A stretch of 64,000 bases of DNA from Hyalella azteca (taxonomy: Eukaryota > Arthropoda > Malacostraca > Amphipoda > Hyalellidae), in NCBI RefSeq assembly GCF_000764305.2, contig NW_025930689.1, positions 188,204 through 252,203 on the forward strand. The letters are read 5' to 3'. The translations under genes and the position numbers were made by a program. The notes beneath the pieces were generated by a model. It saw only the letters and a list, made by a program, of their open reading frames with translations. It was not told the origin of the DNA and made no database searches. Positions 23,601 to 32,448 of this stretch are shown piece after piece (within the stretch, counting starts at the first letter, position 1; each line of letters starts with the position of its first letter).

Positions 23601-23754
23601 ATCCCTGAGTATTGTATTTCAATAGCCATTATCAGAACAATCAACGCTTGAACTTAACTGCTGATGGGCTCACAAGTTAATTATATTACAGACAACGTAC
23701 CGCAAGAGTCACGGCACCAGCACCAGCAGCTCCAAGCCGCGACAGAAGAGGTAG
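1477..23754 (+). CDS. UBN: Ubinuclein (HIRA-complex H3.3 chaperone subunit), 19 exons
   Basis: Ubinucleins (UBN1/UBN2, fly yemanuclein) join HIRA and CABIN1 to deposit histone H3.3 independently of replication, in the nucleus. Exons read from the sequence: 1477-1641, 4468-4587, 5066-5173, 5788-5928, 6852-6947, 7573-7810, 9043-9360, 9506-9600, 9857-10081, 10861-10955, 11405-11563, 12414-12494, 16757-16846, 17407-17595, 17879-19446, 20112-21288, 21540-21675, 23463-23573, 23692-23754. Every junction keeps frame, giving 5,175 nt and 1,724 residues. The order matches the family: an N-terminal HIRA-binding block (about 1-55), the Hpc2-related domain (about 115-170), a conserved middle domain (about 490-707) and a long low-complexity Ser/Thr/Ala tail. 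The start at 1477 fits the family N-terminus (MDEPKKIQLTSL) and has a good initiation context. The exon 6 donor (GTTGGT) is weak and was chosen because it fits the phase; exons 18-19 are the least certain. The animal vs human paralogue cannot be assigned, since invertebrates usually have one. Confidence 0.93.
1750..3310. other. Ubinuclein intron 1, 5' part, no recognisable element
   Basis: Apart from a purine-rich patch near 2236-2268 and homopolymer runs, I see nothing definable here. A 76-codon minus-strand frame at 2850-3080 has no family resemblance and is probably chance. Confidence 0.45.
3320..3620. repeat. Short tandem repeats in ubinuclein intron 1
   Basis: A 22-bp unit containing TTACGATCCGAATTGATTTC is repeated about three times at 3330-3390. 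A second array at about 3484-3615 repeats a degenerate unit of about 37 bp around AATAAATCCGACGTGGATCA, four to five times. Both are intronic. Confidence 0.7.
3826..4076. mobile_element. TTAA-flanked MITE (piggyBac-like ends)
   Basis: The element starts TTAAGGGGACCGGCTA and ends with the exact reverse complement, TAGCCGGTCCCCTTAA. TTAA at both sides fits the target preference of the piggyBac superfamily. It is 251 bp and non-coding in practice. Related ends bound a larger TTAA-flanked insertion at 34848-35928, whose inner sequence (GCGTTTTCCGGTTTTTGTGC and onward) resembles the reverse complement of this one. Superfamily assignment is inference from TTAA and the inverted repeats. Confidence 0.7.
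4276..4476 (+). repeat. 67-bp x3 minisatellite carrying the exon 2 acceptor
   Basis: Three 67-bp copies start at 4276, 4343 and 4410. Each contains a CTGTTAAC-like branch region, a pyrimidine tract and an acceptor CATCCCCCAG (ATCCCCCAG in the third). AGs fall at 4333, 4400 and 4467, and only the last gives the exon 2 frame. The unit is not a multiple of three, so use of an earlier AG would shift frame. Confidence 0.85.
5461..5582 (+). repeat. Intron 3 copy of a 120-bp direct duplication
   Basis: About 120 bp, including GCTGGCAGGCTTTCAGTATT and ATGATGGGAGCACC, recurs at 7132-7253 in intron 5 with scattered differences. Either it is a dispersed repeat, or part of the intron was duplicated when exons 4-5 arose. 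I cannot tell which. Confidence 0.7.
5631..5787 (+). repeat. 39-bp x4 minisatellite carrying the exon 4 acceptor
   Basis: Units begin at 5631, 5670, 5709 and 5748. Each has a T-rich tract then CTGTACCGCGCAG. AGs occur at 5631, 5670, 5709, 5748 and at 5787, the true acceptor. The unit is 13 codons and stays open in the exon 4 frame, so an upstream acceptor would add YAYYFLLLCCTAQ-like peptides in frame. Confidence 0.85.
5920..6365 (+). repeat. 60-bp x8 minisatellite carrying the exon 4 donor
   Basis: Eight units of 60 bp each contain AAGAGGAAG followed by GTGAGA. The GTs lie at 5929, 5989, 6049, 6109, 6169, 6229 and 6289, plus a degenerate GTCAGA at 6349. The first gives the simplest exon 4. 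The unit is 20 codons, open in frame, and encodes KRKVRPGRITG then VTSVTDTCV, so each downstream donor would add exactly one 20-residue basic repeat. Seven units are virtually identical, implying recent expansion. The frame closes just after the array. Confidence 0.9.
7132..7253 (+). repeat. Intron 5 copy of a 120-bp direct duplication
   Basis: This is the second copy of the segment at 5461-5582, with the same orientation and order. It has about a dozen differences, including ACACAACGC for ATCAACGC. Confidence 0.7.
7470..7572 (+). repeat. CACCACAGACTCAC repeats leading into the exon 6 acceptor
   Basis: Three degenerate copies of about 31 bp around AACAGACTCACCACCACAGA lie at 7470-7556 and end 16 nt before the exon 6 acceptor AG at 7571-7572. 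Confidence 0.7.
7811..9042 (+). other. Ubinuclein intron 6, with duplicated donor relic and acceptor repeat
   Basis: Sequence at 8389-8470 (CAGTAAGTTGTCTTGC and onward, through TGATGTTTGCTGCAATCACA) closely matches 9358-9440, the donor and intron start after exon 7. It is therefore a relic of a duplicated exon 7 donor inside the preceding intron. At 8931-9030 a degenerate repeat rich in TTCATTTCATTTCATTCC forms the pyrimidine tract of the exon 7 acceptor at 9041-9042. The rest shows nothing definable. Confidence 0.7.
10951..11148 (+). repeat. 31-bp x6 minisatellite carrying the exon 10 donor
   Basis: Each unit contains GCTGCTGAG followed by GTGAGAGC. Donor GTs fall at 10956, 10987, 11018, 11049, 11080, 11111 and 11142 (the last GTGAGGG). 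The first donor gives phase 2, which matches the exon 11 acceptor at 11403-11404. The unit is not a multiple of three, so other donors would shift the frame of the middle domain. Confidence 0.88.
11569..11916 (-). mobile_element. Retroposon with 3' hairpin, (CAA)n tail and 13-bp target duplication
   Basis: A GC-rich insertion in intron 11 is flanked by identical TGCTTCACATGTT at 11569-11581 and 11904-11916. On the minus strand it ends in a perfect 11-bp stem with an 8-nt loop (arms 11615-11625 and 11634-11644, CCCCGCCTCGC) and then a (CAA)n tail. That layout (3' stem-loop, simple-repeat tail, target duplication) fits a SINE or a 5'-truncated non-LTR element. I see no tRNA promoter boxes in it. 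A (GCT)n run follows at about 11919-11944. Its high GC contrasts with the surrounding intron. Confidence 0.75.
12495..16756 (+). other. Ubinuclein intron 12 (4.3 kb)
   Basis: Apart from the foldback at 15542-15713, I recognise no gene here. Open frames on the minus strand at 13389-13688 and 13685-14020, and on the plus strand at 14247-14546, have no family resemblance that I can see. This intron splits the middle domain. Confidence 0.6.
15542..15713. repeat. Near-perfect foldback in ubinuclein intron 12
   Basis: Two arms of about 70 bp are almost exact reverse complements. The left begins CTTTAGCTTTGTTGATAAC and the right ends GTTATCAGCAAAGCTAAAG. They are separated by about 30 bp around GTTGAAAATTAAATATTTTC. 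It is probably a palindromic MITE; I see no clear target duplication. Confidence 0.8.
17259..17406 (+). repeat. 56-bp repeat abutting the exon 14 acceptor
   Basis: Units start at 17259, 17315 and 17371 with CAACATCAAAGTGTT or CAACATCAAAGTTTT. The third is cut short at 17406, exactly the exon 14 acceptor AG. Confidence 0.75.
19571..19726 (+). repeat. 24-bp tandem repeat in ubinuclein intron 15
   Basis: CTCGAGACCTCGCACATCAC plus four bases is repeated about six times, with one 12-bp partial unit, 124 nt downstream of the exon 15 donor at 19447. Length in multiples of three makes frames on both strands look open; these are not genes. Confidence 0.85.
21676..23462 (+). other. Ubinuclein intron 17
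   Basis: This 1.8-kb intron carries the decayed Harbinger transposase fragment described separately. The remainder is AT-rich without recognisable features. Confidence 0.6.
23060..23400 (+). pseudogene. Decayed PIF/Harbinger transposase fragment
   Basis: Translated piecewise in more than one frame, this stretch shows the N-terminal pattern of Harbinger-type DDE transposases (HARBI1-like): KRRRWCMEW, a stop, then YRNFLRMYEESLDYLLEFV and RNMRETI. After a frameshift it continues TLKYLASSTDLEDLI and APQTLDPMV. At least two in-frame stops and one frameshift show it is dead. It sits in an intron in the same orientation as ubinuclein. The catalytic DDE part is absent. Confidence 0.65.
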
Positions 23755-24121
23755 ACTCCACCCTCACAAAATGTTTGGACTCGTTTTACGTTGTTAAGCT
23801 GCTGTGATAGTCATAATCTGCTGCCAATTTCCTACATCTAGATATTTTTTCTGCGCGGTCAATTGTTTCACAGCACTTAGTTTGCTGTACTAACAATTTA
23901 ACGAACGCTGTTTATTTTATCGAATTTCGAGTCGCGTTCGTTTCTATGCAAAAAATGGTAATTGTCAGCGTTTAACAAAATTGTTCTGTATGGTAATATC
24001 TAAACGCTGCCTTTTTTTTTGAAGAACTTGATCAAATTCTTTCATCGGATGTATGTTGTGATGGCTTTTGCCTAATTTTCTTTGTATTTTATATTTAATT
24101 TTTTTGCAAGTGATTCTTCTC

Positions 24122-24127
24122 AATAAA
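24122..24127 (+). promoter_or_regulatory. Polyadenylation signal AATAAA of ubinuclein
   Basis: AATAAA lies 368 nt after the ubinuclein stop codon, giving a plausible 3' UTR of about 390 nt. It is the first canonical hexamer I see downstream of the stop. Confidence 0.5.
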
Positions 24128-24679
24128 ATATGAATTTCAACTCTTCCTGGATTTTGCCTAAATTATAGTGATACTTGCAGGTTAAGCTAAGCGTTGCCCG
24201 CGCATGATAGTTTCTGCAATTTCAGGATCTTGTCATCTCGAATCCCTACAAGAATAATAAAGTCACTTTATGCTTATCAAGTAAGGACCTTTTCAAACCC
24301 CAGTTTTACAGAGCTAATAGAATTTACATTGAACTTTAGTTTCAAAATAAGAAAAGCTATTTTTCTTCGTTCCTAATTATGTCTATACACACCAATTTGA
24401 AAATTAGGTTTAAATTTTGAATGCATTTTTTTTATTCTCCTTTTAGCATGCTTTTCTATCCTCTTCTTGGAATAAATTTTCAGGTGCCGGTAATATCCCG
24501 ACACTATGAGTATCGTGGATTCGCTCTCAAACAACTCTACATATTTAGTGACAGGCTTCAAACACCCACACAAACTTGAACAAATGTGGAAAAGATTTAA
24601 AGTTTCGATAAATAATTTACCATCATTCCTACCTCAACGGTCAGCATCATTGACCTCAACGGTCAAGGATGTGCAAATT

Positions 24680-24914
24680 ATTTCAAATCTCGCTGATGCG
24701 CGTACTGAATGTCAATTCAAGGCTTTGTATTAGCTTAAGTTGGGCAGGAATAAACGCAATTTAGGGAAACTACGAAATCAATGGTTACTACATATTTACA
24801 CCAGAGTAACATTTATTTTGTAGTTTTCCTATATTGTGTTAATTCTGGCCCAGCTTAAGCTAATGCAAAGCCTTGAATTGAAATTCAGTACGCGCATTAG
24901 CGAGATGTGAAATA
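24680..24914. repeat. Foldback in the UBN-GCNA convergent intergenic region
   Basis: Arms of about 80 bp at 24680-24760 and 24830-24914 are reverse complements with few mismatches. The left has TCGCTGATGCGCGTACTGAA and the right has CAGTACGCGCATTAGCGAGA. The centre is AT-rich. It is probably a non-autonomous DNA element. Confidence 0.75.
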
Positions 24915-25027
24915 GATTCGTAGTTCGTCTTTCAACACATCCTCGACCATGGCGGCTACTGATCGTTTACGACACTTGACTGCCAGAAATATATCTCCTA
25001 GGCGGGATTCCCTGAAATTATAATTCA

Positions 25028-25234
25028 GTGCGTAGGTTCTATCAGAATTCAAGTGTAACTCATCCATTCGACAACACTTTCTCGCTTCGAGTCACCGACA
25101 TGTGGAACAGCCTTCCTGAGGATATCAACGCTCCGAGTATGAAAGAGTTCAAGAACAAACTAGACGAAGCTGTGCAAGAGCATATGTTTCGTCTTGAAAT
25201 GCCTAGTACCCCAACGGAAGAACTGGAAAACTAG
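25028..25234 (+). pseudogene. Non-LTR retrotransposon ORF2 C-terminal fragment
   Basis: The frame reads FSLRVTDMWNSLPEDINAPS and then FKNKLDE, the conserved tail after the reverse transcriptase domain in many jockey/CR1/L2-like LINEs (pattern R-V-x-x-W-N-S-L-P and F-K-x-x-L-D). Only this terminal piece is present and no reverse transcriptase core lies upstream, so it is a 5'-truncated dead copy. Confidence 0.7.
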
Positions 25235-25309
25235 AAACCATTTCAAACATACCGTCCGTTGAAAATATTTCATCAAAAGAACTGTTTTTTTTTTATCTGA
25301 ACCAGTGGG

Positions 25310-25460
25310 AGCGCAGCCGTGCACCACCAATTTTGTGCACCAATAAGCCCTGAATCGAACGCCTTGCATCTCTCCGGACCTACACCAATCAGCCGTGCAC
25401 CACTCGGCATTGTCCTCCTCCGGCCTTGACCACCACCAGCCGTGCACCACCAGGCCGCGG
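25310..25460. repeat. Degenerate GC-rich repeat around CAGCCGTGCACCAC
   Basis: AGCCGTGCACCAC occurs three times (about 25314, 25392 and 25439) among related CACCAAT/CACCAC motifs. It is more GC-rich than its surroundings and has no coding evidence. Confidence 0.5.
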
Positions 25461-25499
25461 ATCGAATATGACTTCTGGGCATCGTTAAATTACGTAATT

Positions 25500-26600
25500 T
25501 TACGTTCACCGCATCTGAGGTTAGGTTTCAGATAGCATAGTTCTGTTCCAAAATTTATCGTCCTTCGACAAGTGGCCGTTCGACCGAGGGCTGGTTCGAC
25601 CCACGGCCTAGATACGGACGGCTTGAAGTATTGAAGGCTACGTTCCGGAAGGCAGGAATCATGATGGTCCATTACATCCAGGGCAGTGGTGGTCTTCGGC
25701 AGGCGACCCAACCAGTCACGAAAGGTGCAAGACTTGGCGACAGGCCTATTCTTCTACGCCGAAGATACTTTACTACTATAATTATTTAATTAAGTAAAGG
25801 TTTGGTTACTTAGATGAAAAAGATTTTTTGAAATAGGAACATAAGTGAATGAAACGGGAAAAAAAAATTATATTAAAAAAACTACATACGCGACACTTGC
25901 ACTAACATTATTGGAATTATTAGGACTCCTGTGCGCAGGGCCCTTGCTTCTGCTGCATCAATTGAATATCAGCGGTCAATATCAGTAAATTCGTACCTCC
26001 GCAGCTTGGTTCACTCAGCGGTGAAATTTTACAATAACTTCTACTGTGAAGAACGCTTAAAAATAAGTCAGCGAGTAAAAACATTGACACACGCTACCAG
26101 GAAATAAAAAAAAAAAACTAGTCATTTCCTGAAGCCACCTGAGCGACTTGCTTGTGAACAAGCATTAGAAAGATTTGACGCGTTAATCCAATCAGAAGAG
26201 CGATAATTCAAAAACTTTGAAATGACAAAGTTTTTAAAATAGACGAAATTTAAAGATATACGATTTACGAAAGTCTAGGAGAAATAAATATACTATGAGT
26301 AATTAACTTGAGGTGAGGCAAAATCTACGAGTACTTGTTATGTTCCAATGCGAAGAAGATATGATACAAATTGAATACAAATTAAGTTTGATCTATCAGA
26401 CATTAGATAACTGACACTGCCATCAGACACAAGCGCTGGAAGCCAAGCGCGAAACCTATAAAACTTGAAGCGAAGTGCCGCTAGAGTGTAAACAGTTGTA
26501 GATACTGACATCTCAAGAGGAAACCCAGGAAAATAGCACTCATTCACAAGGGGCCTAAAACAACATAACTAATAAAGCCTATTTTTGCAGGGATTTAGTC
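25500..26600. other. Intergenic sequence downstream of GCNA
   Basis: I see no gene or element in this 1.1-kb AT-rich stretch. On the minus strand no canonical AATAAA was found close behind the GCNA stop, so the GCNA 3' end is undefined. Confidence 0.5.
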
Positions 26601-26606
26601 GCAACT

Positions 26607-29600
26607 TTAAACCGTTTTCATCTCTTTGAACTTCTCTCCTAATATTCTCATAACATCAGCATGTTTTAGGTCCTGAGAATTCTTCTTAACGCTGCCGTAA
26701 TTTTCCTTGACGAAAATAGCAAAAGGCCCGGGCGTTCTGGGCGTCCTGAGCGCGGCTGGCTGGCTCCCCGTGGTCGCAGACGTCGGCTTCCTGGCGGACG
26801 TAGCGAGCAACTCGAAGCGTCCAAGGCAACGGCCGCACACTTTACGTTCCGTGTCAAGACTCTTCGAATGCCGTCCAATACTGAAACAAAAAAAAATTCG
26901 TCACGATACTATGGGATATGTGTACGATATTATAATCTCATGATTTAGTTCATTTTGAGGCAGATTGTGAGAATTTTTCATGAAGAGGCGCAAAGCCTAT
27001 AGGTTGGACACAATTAGGGGAAACTCAAGGAGTGCTGTCATTGTTATGAAATAAGATTTGTATACATTTACATTTGATAAGCTATGATATAAAATTGGAG
27101 CAAACAATTCAACGATCTTAAATTTGAAATATTTAGTTTCGCATCTCAATCCATTCCACCCATCAGCCTGTCTCAGGGCTAAGGAAATCAATTTAGTCTC
27201 AGTTCACCATCACCAGTGTGTGTTTCCATTGATACATTTTAACTGCAACTTGATTACACAACCTGGCATTTGAATACGGGACACACACAATTATGTATAA
27301 CCCAGACAGAGTGAATGCGTGATGCATTAGCAAGAGTTTCTTAAATTTATCGTGAGCATTGCGATTGCGGACACAAAAGCTTGATTAATTAACAAAATAG
27401 AGCCTAGGGATCTCGTCGGTCATTGTCGAGTATAAAGAAACTAACCTGTAACAACACTTGGTGCACTGATACTGGTACATAGGCACCACTAACCTGTAAC
27501 CACACTTGGTGCACTGGTACTGGTACTTGCAGGCAATCTCGTAGTTGTGGCACCGAGCGATGCTTGGCAACTCGGGGAACACGCGAGTGGCTCTACTCGC
27601 CCTGCGAACGTTATGAACAAGGCAAGAAATTTGAGAATAATATTTCAGTCTAATTTCTTAATCCTTCTGTAAGCCAACTGAAGTATTGACAGCAGTGATG
27701 ATTATCAGAAATTTCTCAGATATTTAGGTACAAACAAATGATATTTATCAACATACCAAGAATAATAAATCCTTATGATTAAGTTCCTAGATAGCTAAGG
27801 TGACCAGCATCACAAACACAATAACTCACCAAGCTTGCCACACGGGCCCGTGTCCACCGTGGTACCCAGACACGAGCCATGCAGCAGCATGGCAGAGCTC
27901 ATGCACCAGAGTGTCTCTCAGTCTCGCCGGGCTGTCCACTACTTTAGTCGAGAGCTCAACTCTTGCGTTGCGACCGCTCGCCTTCGAGCGATCAACTTTG
28001 TAGTAACAAAAGCCAGCGGTTTTCGTCATCCTGGTATTCCAGGTGATAGCCATACTATCAGGCAATTTATTCTCGAAAATTTTGCTGTTAAACAACTTGT
28101 AAAGTCGTTCGGTCAGTTCTTGTCGGTTTTTGTTAAAATTTTTCATGTAAACAAGAGCATCTGGATGACACCTCGTAGTATTTGAGTCGGCCGATAATGA
28201 TGCCAGGAATGATAACGTGTGACTTCCGTGCTCAGCGTTCGCGAATTTTTTTAGAACATGGGACTTAGGGTGCTTGGAATTCTCCTTGCTCCGGGACGGT
28301 GTTGTCGGAGTCTTGAAAGAATTATTCGGCATCGAATGCGGAAGCTTCGGAGTTATGAAAGTATTCGGTTTTGAATGCGGAGGTTTCGGAGTAGTAATGA
28401 AAGTATTCGTTTTTGAATGTGGAGGCTTCGGAGTTCTGAAAGTATTCGGTTTCTCAATGTGGTTCAATTCATTGTCGCTGTCATCAGAGTCAGACAAAAC
28501 AATAACGCTAACATCCCTTGTCTTGAAGTTTCGTGCGCAAGGTGGAGTCGAAGAATCGCTGTCTGACAAATTATATATCTGTTCTGCGGGAGCTCTCCTT
28601 ACTTCGATCCTTCCGGCTGGCGTTTTCGAATCGTTGGGATTGCCGCTCAAAAATTCACTGACACTCGTAGCATATTCTCTACGATTAATGAAGGGCGCAC
28701 GAGTCGTAATTCGTTCACTGAGAGGAGGCAAATTATACGCAATTACGTCCCCGTCACTATCATCGTCTGTAATAAAAGCTGACAGGCTCTCGTCTGCCGC
28801 TTTATTAACCTTCTTTCGATCATTTCTCCATTTCTTCATGTACTCATTCAGCTCATCAGAATCACTCGAATCCGTTGATGATACAACTACCTTTTTCAAA
28901 GAGGCAGAGGCAGTTTTGCTCGCTATTTCGCGTTTTTCATTTTTGACCGTTTCACATTTATCCATTTCGTCATTAATCGTGTTACTTGGTCGTTCTGAAC
29001 TCTCGGTTTGAACGGTTTTCTTTTTTTTCCTTCTCTCTGTGACGAAAAAATTGTGAGCTAAATTCAAATGCACATTTCTCGGGGTTTTAACGTTACTGGG
29101 CACTTTTATTTCATTCTTAGAGGAAGCAGCCATTTTGCCCGATTCAGCGATACGTCCCAGCGTAAAAGCAGTTCCATTCGAGCGGGCAGAGCCCTCTAAC
29201 CTCAACTTCAACGATTCCATGTTCAAACTCTCCTCAATTAGTTTCTCAGAATCTAAAGAAGGATTCACATTTGTGGCGGGCTTGGTTGCTGGATCATCAG
29301 CAGACGTTTTTTCGTCGTCTTCGTCAGAGGATCTGTTATTAAATTCAACAACTTTTTTCGTTTTTTCAGTGAACAATTCAACACGGGAATTGCTGTCATC
29401 AGCGCTGGAGCTGTTATTCAACTCGCTATCACTTTCCTCAACATAATTCGTGCCTACGCCGCTGCGCCCGGAAGGCATCACGAAGCTCGTTCCAAATGAA
29501 CTATCTTTAAAGGGGCTATTCAAGACCCAATTGCACACTGAACTGGAAGGCGCTAAAGAAACAGGAATAGAGTCTACTGCATCAACTTTTTGCCCATGTG

Positions 29601-31664
29601 TTGCAATTTTATTCGGCACTTTAGGCTGTATCAAAGCATTAGCAGCAAGATTTTTTCGTGCGGTAGAGACTGCAGGCGAAGTGAGCTTGCCAGCCGCATC
29701 CTGAAGAGGTGTTCTGTGTGAACTTCCAATATGAACTCCTTTAGAACACACGTGCAATGGAGTGCTAGGGCCAGGTTTAGACAAAAAAATTTCATGAGGC
29801 AGCTTAGTTTTATTATTAGAAGCCCCTTGATGGATGTTGCTCACTACAGGACGCGGCCAGCCAGACAATTTGGTCACAGACGACGAACTTGGACTGTTTG
29901 AAAATGGCTTTTGTTGGACAGGTAGAGCGCCCGTGGGTTTCGTTGAGTTAAACAACGCATCACACTTGTTTGCCATCATATTGCTGAAACTTTTTGCTTG
30001 CCCATGACGCTCATCAGTTAGTATTGGTATACATCTGCTGTGTTTCACTGCCTTCTCATTCTTATCGCCTTTCACTGATTTGTGGCCATGTGATACAGTC
30101 AAAGCCAGAGGTACATCTACGCTAGTTGCCGAATCTGCATCATCGCTGGTGGCAGGAACGTCGTCATCACTGGTGGCAGGAACGTCATCGTTTCTAGTGG
30201 TATGAACGTCACCATCTGTCGTAGCAGAAATTTCGTTTCCTCTAGTCTGATGAATATCATCCAGTCTCGTGAAAGCAATTTTGCTCTCTCTAGTGTCAGG
30301 AACGTTTTCATCACTCGTTGTGGAACCCGAATCCTTCCTGGCGACTGAACCATGATCCGCACTGGTGGTTAAGGCGTCATCCTTCCTATGAACAGGAACA
30401 TTCCTTGCAACACGAAGCTCTGATGAAGAAGGCAATGCTTCTACATTGCTAGGAACTTCACTGGTCATGCCACTGTTTATTTTTGCAACCAGTGAGTCCT
30501 GTGCATCAATAAGTGTGAGACTCGAGATATCTGGAAATGAGAATGGAATAGCTTCACGACCTTTACCATCAACCATTGTACTGTTGAACATTACTGGAAG
30601 TATTTTGGTCACCTTTGACACTGGTACAGGATTGGTCGGCAAATTAGGAATTCTTTGAGGAGTTCCCTGACGAGGAGTCATTGAGGAAGTAGTAAACACA
30701 GCTTCTTCACTAATTTGTGGTTGAAGATCTTGTTTTTTGATGGCTGCAACCATTGCATGAAAGCCAAATCTTGCTGTTGGGCATTTGCTGGAAGTTGAAT
30801 ACTCAGTCTCATTTATAAAATCTGGGCAAGTGAAGTATAGATTATTCCTTAAATTAACAACAGAATCAATGTGAGGGATAATTCTACCATCAGGCACTTC
30901 ACTGGTGAACTCAATGAAACTACCCTCATCAATATCAGTCATGACACTCTCTCGCTTCCTGCAATTTCTAATGTCTGCAGTTTTGTAAACATTGTGTTGA
31001 CCCAAAGTTTTTATTTTATGTGTTGGGTTTTCATTTGATTTTACAGATCTCTCATGGTTAGCTTTTGCAGGTGTAGTGTCAATAGAAACATCTCTGGCAT
31101 TGATAGGTGTGCTTTCACAACCAGGACTCAATGGCTTGTCATCTTTTTTCTTTGCTGATACAAGGTTACATTGATTTTCTTCCTCAAGAGCTGGCATCTT
31201 GAGGCACAAGTTCATAGAAGAGAGAGGCTTCCGAGACTCGAGAAGTTTATTCCTAATTGTGCCTGCTGCTGTAATATTTGCATGGTTGATTTTTGATGCA
31301 AATTCATTTTCTTTACCATTGGTTCTTTTTGGCAGCAATGGACCAGCAGCAATCTCTTGCATCGCAGATGGCAGCCGCAACTTTGAAGACTTTGTCTGAC
31401 CTGAGGAAAAGGATGAGACATTTGCAGTTAAATGTTGATAATCAGGGAACTTAATCTAATAAAACAGATGGAAATAACCAAGTAAAAATATGCATACATA
31501 TATTCACTAACACAAAAATGAAAGATGTTCAAATTATCTGACAAGTGTTTATGCTTACCATGAGGCTGATCTGTGATGTTTGTCTTTGCTTTCAGGCCCT
31601 TCATTCCAAAAGGAGTGAGAGGGAGATCCTCAAGTGCCAAAGACAGACGAGACTGGTCAGACAT
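26607..31664 (-). CDS. GCNA: GCNA/ACRC: germ cell nuclear acidic SprT-type peptidase, four coding exons
   Basis: GCNA proteins are germline nuclear factors that counter DNA-protein crosslinks. Minus-strand coding exons are 31664-31559, 31400-27830, 27601-27494 and 26880-26607; phases agree (1, 2, 2) and give about 1,352 residues. Exon 1 starts MSDQSRLSLALEDLPLTPFG. Exon 2 is mostly disordered and acidic with SUMO-interacting-type motifs (VIVLSDSDDSDNE; IYNLSDSDSS) and Pro/Lys repeats (FITPKLPHS type), then the SprT domain (about 1108-1226) with metallopeptidase motif HELCH at about 1202-1206 and HGGHG supplying the third His. Exon 3 gives the first zinc-ribbon cysteines (CTKCGYR), exon 4 the second pair (VCGRCLGRF) and an HMG-box-like tail. 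All catalytic residues are intact, unlike mouse GCNA, which lost the protease. It converges on ubinuclein. A 5' UTR intron is possible (CTTTCAG about 34 nt upstream of the ATG). Confidence 0.92.
27440..27540 (-). repeat. GCNA: 48-bp duplication spanning the zinc-ribbon exon donor of GCNA
   Basis: The 3' end of GCNA exon 3 (YQYQCTKCGYR with donor GTTAGT at 27493-27488) is copied once, 48 bp downstream, as YQYQCTKCCYR with an identical donor at 27445-27440. The unit is 16 codons and in frame, so the second donor would yield a protein with an extra CxxC and a Cys in place of Gly. Both donors give the same phase for exon 4. Confidence 0.85.
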
Positions 31665-32448
31665 ATTGCACTGCAGATTGTACTTTACTGACTCTGAAAG
31701 GCATTTGCAGGACCAGATAATACATACATCTTACTATTTCCCAAAATCATTTCTATAGTAGTAATCAAATTGAATAATAATAATAATTGAAAACAAAAAA
31801 TATTATAGCACTTTGGATCACAAGGCAATCAATGCCTTGGGGACCCTTCATTCACAGGGTAGGTCAAGTAAAAAAAGTCTCTTATTTGCCACCATGTAAG
31901 CAGATACCAGTACTGTAATTAACTTGCCATATGCATGGAAGATATATCTACCTTCTAAAGAGCAACTCGAGCTTCCAATCATTTTTTTGGAACCACAATA
32001 CTACATTCCCTTAGGTTGAATTAGCTCCCAATCTAATTGTTAATAAAAGTGCATGAGGCAGCAAGATTCCAAAGATATTGAAAATATGTTTATAAATTTT
32101 ACAGCAGGAAGGTTTTAGCCATAAGTAAGAAAATTCCAATCTTGAATTGCCTCATCTCAATTCTGTCATTTAAAAACAACCCATGCCAGTTTGGGTTGCT
32201 CCACAGTCATTCAGGACCTATCACAATGACAACATAAAAAAGTGACCACCAGATATCTCCTTTATGTCAAAACCCATTTAGAGTTTTGCAATTTGTCTAA
32301 ATTCTCATGCACAGTTTTAGCAATTTTTGTCAACACTGCTAGAGAAATAAACTATACCAGTTTATTCTATTTTTAAAATAAATAAACACATTTTTTTAGT
32401 TTAATATATATATTCAATATAATTTTCAACATATACGGTATATATATA
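31665..32448. other. Upstream of GCNA; dispersed CCAATCxTGG-type repeat copy
   Basis: The first few hundred bases probably hold the GCNA promoter and 5' UTR, but I cannot place a start site. About 31975-32165 is a diverged minus-oriented copy of the repeat seen at 39986-40190, 45060-45265, 57045-57245 and 61600-61800 (shared TTAACAATTAGATAGGAGGT and AATTCCAATCTTG words). Confidence 0.55.

Larger units (their letters stand above)
17879..23754 (+). other. UBN: Ubinuclein C-terminal Ser-rich tail, exons 15-19
   Basis: The last five exons give about 1,018 residues of low-complexity Ser/Thr/Ala/Asn-rich sequence, probably disordered, as in vertebrate ubinucleins. A single acidic hydrophobic motif, IIDLSSDDE, is encoded at about 18837-18863 (near residue 1027) and looks like a SUMO-interacting motif. 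Exon 17 has a CAG/Gln run at about 21608-21630. The last exon ends in basic RQKR before TAG at 23752-23754. There is no annotated-domain homology, so boundaries rest on splice signals and matching phase. Confidence 0.8.

Noticed and set aside
28274..29011. 245-codon plus-strand frame
   Set aside because: It lies antisense within the GCNA exon 2 coding region and is a composition shadow with no family resemblance.
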